Source: Hyphomicrobiales bacterium
GTDB lineage: Bacteria > Pseudomonadota > Alphaproteobacteria > Rhizobiales > Beijerinckiaceae
Length of the DNA: 15,988 nt
Direction: 5' to 3'
Assembly (NCBI GenBank): GCA_015655535.1
Contig: JAATEW010000216.1
Coordinates: 1 to 15,988, forward strand
This document shows, piece by piece, positions 1 to 5,630 of the stretch. The notes beneath the pieces were generated by a model. It ran no database searches, had not been told where the DNA came from, and saw only the letters and a list, made by a program, of their open reading frames with translations. The stretch's first letter is position 1. Every line of letters begins with the position of its first letter. The translations under genes and the position numbers were made by a program.

Positions 1-675
1 CCGAACCATCGCGACCGGATCGCCTTCATGCGCGTCTGCTCGGGCAAGCTCACGCGGGGCATGAAAGCGAAGCTCGTGCGCACGGGCAAAAATATCGCGC
101 TCAACGCGCCGCAATTCTTCTTCGCGCAGGATCGCCAATTGGCCGAAGAAGCCTATGCGGGCGATGTCGTCGGCATTCCGAACCACGGCACGCTGCGCAT
201 CGGCGACACGCTGACCGAAGGCGAAGAGCTTGTGTTTCGCGGCGTGCCAAGCTTCGCGCCGGAAATTCTGCGCCGTGTGAAGATCGGCGACGCCATGAAG
301 GCGAAGAAACTCCGCGAGGCGCTGGGCCAGATGGCGGAAGAAGGCGTCGTGCAGGTCTTTTTGCCGAATGATGGCGCGGCCGCCATGGTTGGCGTGGTCG
401 GCGCCTTGCAGCTCGATGTTCTGGCCGAGCGGCTGGCGGCCGAATATGGGTTGGACGTGACCTTCGAGACAAGCCGTTTCGAACTCTGCCGCTGGGTGAG
501 CGCGAAGACGCAGGCTGAACTCGACAAGTTCACGCGTGCCTATCCGGCGTCGATCGCGATGGATCTTGATGGCGCGCCGGTCTTCATGGCGGCATCCGCC
601 TGGGATCTGCGCTACGAGCAGGAACGCTGGCCGGATATCAGCTTTTCCGACATCAAGGATTATCAGAAAGCATGA
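1..675 (+). CDS. prfC: Peptide chain release factor 3 (RF3), C-terminal part, cut by window start
   Basis: RF3 is a translational GTPase that recycles RF1/RF2 from the ribosome after termination, in the cytoplasm. The frame is open from base 1 and begins with the family-typical HRDRIAFMRVCSGK (domain II), followed by the EEAYAGDVVGIPNHGTLRIGDT segment in two parts and the C-terminal region with FAPEILRRV, EEGVVQVF and GALQLDVLAERL, all close to E. coli RF3. It ends near ERWPDISFSDIKDY, the usual RF3 tail. About 224 residues are visible; the N-terminal GTPase domain lies upstream of the window. The last alanine codon and the TGA stop (673-675) fall inside a dispersed hairpin repeat (670-713), so the repeat supplies the stop. 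The family call is very secure. Confidence 0.96.
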   Translation, partial: PNHRDRIAFMRVCSGKLTRGMKAKLVRTGKNIALNAPQFFFAQDRQLAEEAYAGDVVGIPNHGTLRIGDTLTEGEELVFRGVPSFAPEILRRVKIGDAMKAKKLREALGQMAEEGVVQVFLPNDGAAAMVGVVGALQLDVLAERLAAEYGLDVTFETSRFELCRWVSAKTQAELDKFTRAYPASIAMDLDGAPVFMAASAWDLRYEQERWPDISFSDIKDYQKA

Positions 676-713
676 TCCCGAAAAGTTGGAGACTTTTCGG
701 ACAAAGATTATGC
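670..713. repeat. Dispersed palindromic repeat (copy 1), overlapping the prfC stop
   Basis: This 44-bp imperfect palindrome has an outer stem GCATGAT (670-676) pairing with ATTATGC (707-713) through one G-U pair, and an inner perfect 9-bp stem CCGAAAAGT (678-686) / ACTTTTCGG (692-700) with a 5-base loop. A second copy sits at 2814-2856 inside the TPP riboswitch, with the same inner stem and one compensatory change in the outer stem. Similar hairpin repeats are, to my knowledge, common between genes in Hyphomicrobiales. It has no T-run, so it is not a classical terminator, though as RNA it could protect the prfC mRNA 3' end. Confidence 0.85.
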
Positions 714-733
714 GATAAGGGGAAAAGGAGTGA

Positions 734-766
734 ATGTTCTTATCTATTGAGAATAGATAAGAACAT
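734..766. promoter_or_regulatory. Perfect 15-bp-arm palindrome, candidate operator of the ParD/ParE locus
   Basis: ATGTTCTTATCTATT (734-748) is followed by GAG and then its exact reverse complement (752-766). The 33-bp element is AT-rich in a GC-rich region and ends 17 bp before the antitoxin ribosome-binding site (GGAGG, 784-788). ParD-type antitoxins commonly repress their own operon by binding palindromes overlapping the promoter, so an operator is the best reading. It has no trailing T-run and does not look like a terminator for prfC. The palindrome is seen; the operator role is inferred. Confidence 0.6.
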
Positions 767-795
767 CGATAGAATCGGCCCATGGAGGATTCCGC

Positions 796-1062
796 ATGAC
801 GGTGACCGTGACCATATCGCTGCCCGATTCCATGAAAGAATTCGTCGAAGCCCAGGTCGAAAAGGGCTATGGGAATGTTAGCGAATATTTCCGTAGCCTC
901 GTGCGCGAGGCTCAGGCCAAGGAAGAGGAGGCGCGTCTCGAAAAGCTTCTGCTGGAAGGATTGGCCTCGCGCTCTATTCCGCTCGACGACAAATTTCGTA
1001 CTGAGCTTGCCTCCAAGGTGAGCCAGATCGTCGAGAAACATAAGGGCCGTGGCCGCTTGTGA
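796..1062 (+). CDS. parD: ParD-type antitoxin (ribbon-helix-helix)
   Basis: This 88-residue protein resembles type II toxin-antitoxin antitoxins of the ParD family, which bind DNA through an N-terminal ribbon-helix-helix and neutralise a ParE toxin through a C-terminal tail. The N terminus (TVTVTISLPDSMKEFVEAQV) reads as the beta-strand plus helix of such a fold, and GYGNVSEYFRSLVREAQ is a typical ParD second helix. The C-terminal half is charged and helical. The ATG has a strong GGAGG seven bases upstream. The stop overlaps the toxin start in a GTGA junction, indicating translational coupling. The antitoxin frame is intact although the toxin frame is not. Confidence 0.88.
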   Translation: MTVTVTISLPDSMKEFVEAQVEKGYGNVSEYFRSLVREAQAKEEEARLEKLLLEGLASRSIPLDDKFRTELASKVSQIVEKHKGRGRL

Positions 1063-1388
1063 AGCTAATCATTAAAGAAGCGGCGCAAGACGACATCCTC
1101 AGCCAAGTCGAGAGATATGCACAGCAGGGGCTGTTTGACATCGCCTGGCGCTTCCATGAAGCCGTGATGCACGGCATTGATGCTGCTCAGGCGATGCCTT
1201 CGGCGGCCTCGCCCCGGTTCTTGAAGAATCCATCCCTCCACGGACTGCGCACCTAGCCGGTTTCCGGTTTCGACGCCTTCAAGATTTATTATCTGGCGAG
1301 TTCCGACGATCTGGTCGTCGTGCGGATTCTGCACGGCCGGCGCGATATCGAAGGCATTCTTGACGATGAGCCGCCCCTGGAGCGCTGA
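1059..1388 (+). pseudogene. parE: ParE/RelE-superfamily toxin with an in-frame TAG (probable pseudogene)
   Basis: The frame starts at GTG 1059, overlapping the antitoxin stop, and encodes a ParE-like protein: DDILSQVERYAQQG, IAWRFHEAV, LKNPSLHGLRT, then TAG at 1254-1256. It continues in the same frame as PVSGFDAFKIYYLASSDDLVVVRILHGRRDIEGIL to TGA at 1386-1388. The part after the stop holds the conserved ParE C-terminal core (a PV-GF segment and RxLHGxRDI). Family members usually have tryptophan just before the PV, so TAG is one base from TGG. Total length (109 codons including the TAG) fits an intact ParE. As read, the product stops after 65 residues and lacks the last strands. A sequencing error or stop suppression is possible but less likely. 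Confidence 0.82.
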
Positions 1389-1460
1389 TGGGCCGCTTCC
1401 ATCATGGCGGTGCCCGCGTATCAAGCCAGGAATCAATCAACTCGCAAGAAGAAAGCTCAT

Positions 1461-1519
1461 GCTAAAGCGTTTTCGAGCGAAGCGGATACCCGTGCGCGTG
1501 AAAAAACGCGTCAGAAATA
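1461..1519. repeat. Dispersed palindromic repeat of a second kind
   Basis: The stretch contains GCGTTTT (1467-1473) and its inverse AAAACGC (1503-1509), enclosing a segment (CGAGCGAAGCGGATACC) that I recognise as typical of a short interspersed palindromic repeat of Hyphomicrobiales genomes. It lies in the 161-bp space between the broken toxin and the convergent methyltransferase gene, with no coding sequence. It is the only copy in the window; recognition rests on memory of the family plus the visible stem. Confidence 0.55.
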
Positions 1520-1549
1520 CTATCATAGAGCCTCGATTCTGGTTTATGC

Positions 1550-2203
1550 CTACATCGCATCCTTGAAGCGCCAGACATCCGTCAGCTTCATTTCGCAATC
1601 TTCCAGACATTTCGAGACCGGCACTTCATATTTGGCCAGCGAATGCAGCCGGTCGCGCGGGAGATAGGCGCGGCCCGGATCGCCAATCAACACGCGTGTG
1701 CCTTTATGGGCGAGCTGCTCCAGCCATAGGATGAGGCGTTCCGCCATGTCAGGCTCGTAGGCGATATCGCCCGCGAGCACGACATCCCAATGCCGGTCGA
1801 GGCCGATAACATCTTCCCGTAGAAGATGGACGACAGCGCTGTTGGCGACGGCATTCATGGAGATGGCATCCATCGCCAAGGGATCGATGTCGCAGGCTTC
1901 GACATGCGCGGCTCCCGCCTTGGCGGCGGCGATGGCGAGGAGGCCCGAGCCTGCGCCAAGATCGAGGACGCGTTTGCCGGCGACAAGGGTTTGATGGTCT
2001 TGAAGATAACGCGCCAAGGCCTGGCCGCCGGCCCAGGCGAAGGCCCAATAAGGCAGCGGCAGGTTCGCGGCATGAAGCTCGTCCTGCGTCTTTTGCCAAA
2101 GCCCTGTTGCATCCGTGGCGAGATGCAGCTTGATGTCCGGCCGCAAGGGGACTCCGGCAAGATGCGTATTGAATTTGATGAAAGCGGCGCGGTCGAAGGT
2201 CAT
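1550..2203 (-). CDS. Class I SAM methyltransferase, ETF-beta lysine methyltransferase family
   Basis: The predicted role is methylation of lysines on the beta subunit of electron transfer flavoprotein using S-adenosylmethionine; human ETFKMT (METTL20) and its alphaproteobacterial homologues are the known members. Over 217 residues the protein shows the family's PYWAFAWAGGQALARYL (51-67), SAM motif I VLDLGAGSG (79-87), the acidic ACDIDPLA (103-110), VVLAGDIAYE (141-150) and the signature VLIGDPGRAYLP (171-182). The ATG at 2203 is chosen because GAGG lies about eight bases upstream; a GTG start at 2224 would add seven residues. It is divergent from trmO. The family is secure; the actual substrate here is inferred. 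Confidence 0.85.
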   Translation of the reverse strand: MTFDRAAFIKFNTHLAGVPLRPDIKLHLATDATGLWQKTQDELHAANLPLPYWAFAWAGGQALARYLQDHQTLVAGKRVLDLGAGSGLLAIAAAKAGAAHVEACDIDPLAMDAISMNAVANSAVVHLLREDVIGLDRHWDVVLAGDIAYEPDMAERLILWLEQLAHKGTRVLIGDPGRAYLPRDRLHSLAKYEVPVSKCLEDCEMKLTDVWRFKDAM

Positions 2204-2268
2204 ATTGAGCCTCGGCGTTATCACCCATCGTCTTGGTTTAGGACGCTGATGTAAAGAGGAGTGACGCC

Positions 2269-2733
2269 ATGGATGAAACGATCCGGCCAGGTGAAATCGC
2301 GATTACCCTCGATCCGGCCCGCGCGAGCGACGCAAAGCTCTATTTTATCGGGCATATTCGCACACCTTGGCATGAGCGCAGCCAATGTCCGCGCCAGGGT
2401 GATCGCGAAGAGGGGCCCGAATGCTGGATCGTCATCGATCCGCTCTGGCATCAGGCGCTGACGGGCATCGAACAATGGCCCGAGCTGCAAATCCTCTATT
2501 GGATGAACGAAGCGCGGCGCGATCTCGTGATCCAGGCCGCGACCGGCAAGGAGCCGATCGGAACCTTCGCCTTGCGCTCGCCGGTACGGCCCAATCCGAT
2601 CGCCTCGTCCATTGTCGCCTTGCGGCGTGTCGAGCCGGGCGCGCTGATCGTGACTGGGCTCGATTGTCTCGATATGACGCCGCTTCTCGACATCAAGGCG
2701 CATTTCGGTGCGGCAAAACCGGCCTCGCCTTGA
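2269..2733 (+). CDS. trmO: TrmO-like tRNA (t6A37)-N6-methyltransferase
   Basis: TrmO (TsaA/YaeB family) adds a methyl group to N6-threonylcarbamoyladenosine at position 37 of some tRNAs, using SAM bound in a beta-barrel fold. The 154-residue product has the family's IGHIRTPW (27-34), CPRQGD (40-45), RPNPIASSIVAL (107-118) and LDCLDMTPLLDIKAHF (131-146). The last replaces the common LDGTPLLDIKPY-type motif with DM and AHF, a mild divergence. The start is supported by AGAGGA (2255-2260) eight bases before ATG. It lacks the longer C-terminal region of E. coli TrmO, as many bacterial members do. It precedes the thiamine operon leader by about 35 bp and could be co-transcribed, but no link in function is evident. 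Confidence 0.85.
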   Translation: MDETIRPGEIAITLDPARASDAKLYFIGHIRTPWHERSQCPRQGDREEGPECWIVIDPLWHQALTGIEQWPELQILYWMNEARRDLVIQAATGKEPIGTFALRSPVRPNPIASSIVALRRVEPGALIVTGLDCLDMTPLLDIKAHFGAAKPASP

Positions 2734-2767
2734 CGGAACCGGCATGCGGGGCCTATCTAGGCGGTGA

Positions 2768-2917
2768 AGACCTAGGGGATCCCCGGCAGGGGGCTGAGAG
2801 GCTGGCAAGCTGAGCCTGATCCCGAAAAGTTGCAGACTTTTCGGACAAGATTAGGCGATGACGCGCCTGGCGACCCTTCGAACCTGATCCAGTTTGCACT
2901 GGCGGAGGGATGGTTGT
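2768..2917 (+). promoter_or_regulatory. TPP riboswitch (THI element) with an inserted hairpin
   Basis: This is the thiamine pyrophosphate-sensing aptamer in the leader of thiO. Visible parts: P1 GACC (2769-2772) with GGUU (2912-2915); P2 GGG (2776-2778) with CCC (2874-2876); P3 CCCC (2781-2784), loop GGCA, GGGG (2789-2792); the pyrimidine-sensing CUGAGA (2794-2799); GAACCUGAUCC (2880-2890); and stem CCAG (2889-2892) / CUGG (2899-2902), followed by CGGAGGGA (2903-2910). These match the THI-box consensus in order. The segment between CUGAGA and the P2 3' strand is about 74 nt, far longer than needed, and contains a complete dispersed repeat (2814-2856). No clear Rho-independent terminator follows, so control is more likely of translation initiation or Rho-dependent. 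Exact edges are approximate. Confidence 0.92.
2814..2856. repeat. Dispersed palindromic repeat (copy 2), inside the TPP riboswitch
   Basis: The copy has an outer stem GCCTGAT (2814-2820) / ATTAGGC (2850-2856) and an inner perfect 9-bp stem CCGAAAAGT (2822-2830) / ACTTTTCGG (2836-2844) with loop TGCAG. Compared with copy 1 (670-713), the inner stem is identical, and the third outer pair has changed from A-T (672/711) to C-G (2816/2854), preserving pairing. It sits between CUGAGA and the P2 3' strand of the aptamer, where some THI elements carry an optional stem-loop. Confidence 0.85.
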
Positions 2918-2957
2918 GAGCGCATTTTTTCCCCCATATTCAGCATTCTTTACCCGG

Positions 2958-3000
2958 GCCCTCACCCTGAGGAGCTTGCGTAGCAAGCGTCTCGGAGGGC
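2958..3000. repeat. Dispersed palindromic repeat of a third kind, between riboswitch and thiO
   Basis: An outer stem GCCCTC (2958-2963) / GAGGGC (2995-3000) and an inner stem GCTTGC (2974-2979) / GCAAGC (2983-2988) with a GTA loop form an almost closed hairpin. CCTGAG (2966-2971) can also pair with CTCGG (2991-2995). The core CCTGAGGAGCTTGC...GCAAGCGTCTCGGAGG looks like a widespread intergenic repeat of Hyphomicrobiales. It lies in the thiO leader downstream of the aptamer, 34 bp before the thiO start, so it will be part of the 5' untranslated RNA. Confidence 0.7.
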
Positions 3001-3034
3001 GATGCGCGACGTGGCCGCAGGCCGGAGGCACGCG

Positions 3035-4045
3035 ATGAAAATCCGTGTGATTGGCGCTGGTGTCGCGGGCCTGACGACAGCTTATGAGTTTGCCCGCGCA
3101 GGCTGCGCGGTCGAACTCGTCGATCGCGCGGCGGGGCCGGGCCTCGGCTGTTCCTGGTTCGCAGGCGGCATGATCGCGCCCTGGTGCGAGGCCGAAAGCG
3201 CCGAGCCGTTGATCGTTTCCTATGGCATCGAAGCTCTGACCTATTGGACACAGGATGTACCTGTTGCCACGACGCAAGGCAGCCTTGTCGTTGCGCCCGC
3301 GCGCGACCGCCCTGACCTTATCCGCTTTTCGCGCCGCACCTCGCATTATGAGATGTTGGATGGCGCTGCCATCGCAGCGCTTGAACAGGATCTCACCGGC
3401 CGATTCGAGTCGGCGCTGTTCTTCGCGAAAGAAGCGCATCTCGACCCGCGGGTTGCAATGGCAAAACTCGCATCGCTGCTCGCGGAGCAAAGCGATGTGA
3501 CGTTTCGCTTCAACGCCGAAGCGGATGCGCTCGATGACAATGCCGATTGGACCGTCGATTGCCGCGGCTTCGACGCCCGCGACCGCCTTGCCGATCTGCG
3601 CGGCGTGCGCGGTGAGATGCTGGTGCTCAAGACGCAGGAGATCGATCTCAAGCGTCCAGTGCGGCTCTTACATCCGCGCTATCCGGTCTATATCGTGCCG
3701 CGCGGCGACGGGCGCTTCATGATCGGCGCGACCATGATCGAAAGCGGGCAGGGCGGCGCTGTGACGGCGCGCTCAGTGCTCGAATTGTTGTCCGCCGTCT
3801 GCACCGTTCATCCGGCTTTCGGCGAGGCCGAGATCATCGAAATGGGCGCCAATGTGCGGCCGGCCTTCGCCAACAACTTGCCGCGTCTGCGCCTCGATGG
3901 CCGGATGCTTTTCGTCAACGGGCTTTACAGGCACGGGTTTCTTGCGGCGCCGGCGCTCGCGCGCCGCGCGGCGGCAGTCGTGTTGAACGGGGCCTATTTT
4001 CCGGAGATCATGGATGCAGATCCGCGTGAACGGCAAAGCGCTTGA
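3035..4045 (+). CDS. thiO: Glycine oxidase ThiO (FAD-dependent)
   Basis: ThiO oxidises glycine to the dehydroglycine (iminoacetate) used by ThiG to build the thiazole ring. The 336-residue protein has an N-terminal FAD-binding dinucleotide fold (RVIGAGVAGLTTAYEFARAG, 4-23, then acidic ELVD at 27-30), the family CSWFAGGMIAPWCEAE stretch, a DAO-type substrate domain with VYIVPRGDGRFMIGATMIE, and the C-terminal NGLYRHGFLAAPALA. ATG 3035 is preceded by CCGGAGG and begins directly at the FAD fold; an earlier in-frame ATG at 3002 would lie inside the repeat-flanked leader. It is the first gene after the TPP riboswitch and overlaps thiS by 32 bp. Confidence 0.93.
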   Translation: MKIRVIGAGVAGLTTAYEFARAGCAVELVDRAAGPGLGCSWFAGGMIAPWCEAESAEPLIVSYGIEALTYWTQDVPVATTQGSLVVAPARDRPDLIRFSRRTSHYEMLDGAAIAALEQDLTGRFESALFFAKEAHLDPRVAMAKLASLLAEQSDVTFRFNAEADALDDNADWTVDCRGFDARDRLADLRGVRGEMLVLKTQEIDLKRPVRLLHPRYPVYIVPRGDGRFMIGATMIESGQGGAVTARSVLELLSAVCTVHPAFGEAEIIEMGANVRPAFANNLPRLRLDGRMLFVNGLYRHGFLAAPALARRAAAVVLNGAYFPEIMDADPRERQSA

Positions 4046-4211
4046 GGTCGCGGCGACGACGCTCGCAGCACTTCTCAATGAGCTTGACTATGAAGACGCC
4101 ATGGTTGCGACGGCGCTCAACCAGAATTTTATCCGCAAGGCGGATCGCATGACGACGCCTCTCAAAGACGGCGATGCCGTTGAGGTTCTCGTGCCGAAAC
4201 AAGGAGGCTGA
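4014..4211 (+). CDS. thiS: Sulfur carrier protein ThiS
   Basis: ThiS is a small ubiquitin-like protein whose C-terminal glycine is thiocarboxylated and delivers sulfur to ThiG for thiazole synthesis. This 65-residue product begins MQIRVNGKALEV, has the LLNELDYEDAMVATALNQNFI core typical of the beta-grasp fold, and ends in KQGG with the required Gly-Gly. The start overlaps the end of thiO by 32 bp, a tight coupling. The stop is one base from the thiG start, and AGGAGG in its last codons serves as the thiG ribosome-binding site. Confidence 0.95.
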   Translation: MQIRVNGKALEVAATTLAALLNELDYEDAMVATALNQNFIRKADRMTTPLKDGDAVEVLVPKQGG

Positions 4212-4212
4212 A

Positions 4213-5010
4213 TTGCGCGACAGACCGCTCTCGCTTTATGGCGTCACCCTGACGTCGCGGCTCTTGGCCGGCACGGCGCAATATCCCTCGCCCGCCATTC
4301 TCGCCGCCGCCGTCAAGGCCGCCCGGACCGAGGTGGTCACGGTCTCGCTGCGCCGCGAGGCGGGCGGCGGCCGCGCAGGCGATTCCTTCTGGGGTCTGAT
4401 CCGCGGTCTTGGTGTCAAGGTTCTGCCGAATACGGCCGGTTGCCGCAGCGTGAAAGAGGCCGTCACCACCGCGCAAACGGCGCGCGAGGTTTTCGGCACG
4501 ACTTGGGTCAAGCTCGAAGTCATCGGCGAGGACGATACGTTGCAGCCGGACGTCTTTGGCCTTGTCGAAGCGGCGGGTATTCTCGTGCGCGACGGGTTCT
4601 CGGTGTTTCCCTATACGACGGAAGATCTCGTCGTGGCCGAAAAGCTGCTGGGCGCCGGTTGCGAAGTGCTGATGCCATGGGGCGCGCCAATCGGTTCCGG
4701 CCGCGGTCTTAATAATAGATTCGGCCTGAAGGCTCTGCGCGCGCATTTTCCGAACGTGCCGCTCATCGTCGATGCGGGGATCGGCACGCCATCGCATGCG
4801 GCGGAGGCCATGGAGCTTGGCTATGACGCCGTGCTCCTGAATACGGCGATCGCCAAGGCGGGCGATCCCGTGATGATGGCGGACGCCTTTGCGCGCGCGA
4901 TCGAAGCGGGGCGTCTTGCCTATCTCGCTGGACCTATGGAGCCGCGCGACATGGCTGAGCCTTCGACGCCGACGGCGGGGCTTCCTTTCGGCGGTGCCGT
5001 GCGTGCTTGA
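4213..5010 (+). CDS. thiG: Thiazole synthase ThiG
   Basis: ThiG condenses 1-deoxy-D-xylulose 5-phosphate, dehydroglycine and ThiS-thiocarboxylate into the thiazole phosphate. The (beta/alpha)8 barrel shows LTSRLLAGTAQYPSP near the N terminus, VVTVSLRR, LPNTAGCRSVKEA, the Schiff-base lysine in WVKLEVIGED (about residue 100), VFPYTTEDL, LMPWGAPIGSGRGLNN and VDAGIGTPSHAAEAMELGYDAVLLNTAIAKA in two parts. The TTG at 4213 is chosen because AGGAGG (4202-4207) lies five bases upstream and it follows the thiS stop directly; it gives 265 residues, the usual length. An in-frame ATG at 4174 would lie inside thiS without a suitable site. Confidence 0.95.
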   Translation: MRDRPLSLYGVTLTSRLLAGTAQYPSPAILAAAVKAARTEVVTVSLRREAGGGRAGDSFWGLIRGLGVKVLPNTAGCRSVKEAVTTAQTAREVFGTTWVKLEVIGEDDTLQPDVFGLVEAAGILVRDGFSVFPYTTEDLVVAEKLLGAGCEVLMPWGAPIGSGRGLNNRFGLKALRAHFPNVPLIVDAGIGTPSHAAEAMELGYDAVLLNTAIAKAGDPVMMADAFARAIEAGRLAYLAGPMEPRDMAEPSTPTAGLPFGGAVRA

Positions 5011-5611
5011 TCCTTTCTATCTGATCGTCGATAGCGCAAGCTGGATCGAACGGCTGCTGCCGTGCGGCGTGAAGCTCGTGCAATTGCGCGTCAAGGATGT
5101 GAGCCCAGTGCAGCGGCGCGCCGAGATCGCAAAATCGAAAGCGCTTTGCGCGGAATATGGCGCGCAACTCGTGGTCAATGATTATTGGCAAGAGGCGATC
5201 GATCTCGGCTGCGATTACATCCACCTCGGCCAAGGAGATCTCGATACGGCCGACTTAGCCGCGATCCGCAAGGCAGGCTTAAGGCTCGGCGTCTCGACGC
5301 ATGACGAAGCGGAATTGTCCCGCGCGCTCGCAACAGAGCCGAATTATATCGCGCTCGGGCCCATCTATCCGACGATCCTGAAGCAAATGCCCTTTGGGCC
5401 GCAGGGCCTGGGGCGGCTCGGCGAATGGCGAAAGAAGATCGGCTCGCTGCCGCTCGTCGGCATAGGCGGGATCTCGCTCGATCGAGCCAAAGGCGTCCTC
5501 GAAGCCGGCGCCGATAGCGCGGCGGTCGTGACCGACATCACGCTCAATGCTGACCCGCAAGCCCGCGCGCGGGCCTGGGCAGACGCGACGCGCGCTTTCG
5601 TCAAAGCCTGA
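5003..5611 (+). CDS. thiE: Thiamine-phosphate synthase ThiE
   Basis: ThiE couples the pyrimidine diphosphate (HMP-PP) with thiazole phosphate to give thiamine monophosphate. With GTG 5003 the product is 202 residues, a TIM barrel with QLRVKD (27-32), VVND (57-60), YIHLGQGDL (72-80), GVSTHDEAEL (96-105), ALGPIYPT (117-124) and GIGGIS (153-158), all in family order. The start overlaps the end of thiG by 8 bp; a GGCGG about eight bases upstream is a weak ribosome-binding site, and GTG 4994 is an alternative. It is the last gene of the operon and converges with the chemoreceptor gene 19 bp further on. Confidence 0.92.
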   Translation: MLDPFYLIVDSASWIERLLPCGVKLVQLRVKDVSPVQRRAEIAKSKALCAEYGAQLVVNDYWQEAIDLGCDYIHLGQGDLDTADLAAIRKAGLRLGVSTHDEAELSRALATEPNYIALGPIYPTILKQMPFGPQGLGRLGEWRKKIGSLPLVGIGGISLDRAKGVLEAGADSAAVVTDITLNADPQARARAWADATRAFVKA

Positions 5612-5622
5612 ATTCAAGGCTT
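5604..5622. terminator. Weak hairpin between convergent genes, possible terminator
   Basis: AAGCCT (5604-5609) and AGGCTT (5617-5622) can form a 6-bp stem with a 7-base loop across the thiE stop. It lies in the short gap between thiE and the oppositely oriented chemoreceptor gene, where a bidirectional terminator would be expected. The stem is short and no good T-run follows on either strand, so the assignment is tentative. Confidence 0.25.
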
Positions 5623-5630
5623 ATTTGAAC

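Noticed and set aside
4174..4212. An upstream ATG start for thiG
   Set aside because: It lies within thiS without a ribosome-binding site; TTG 4213 has AGGAGG at the right distance and gives the normal N terminus.
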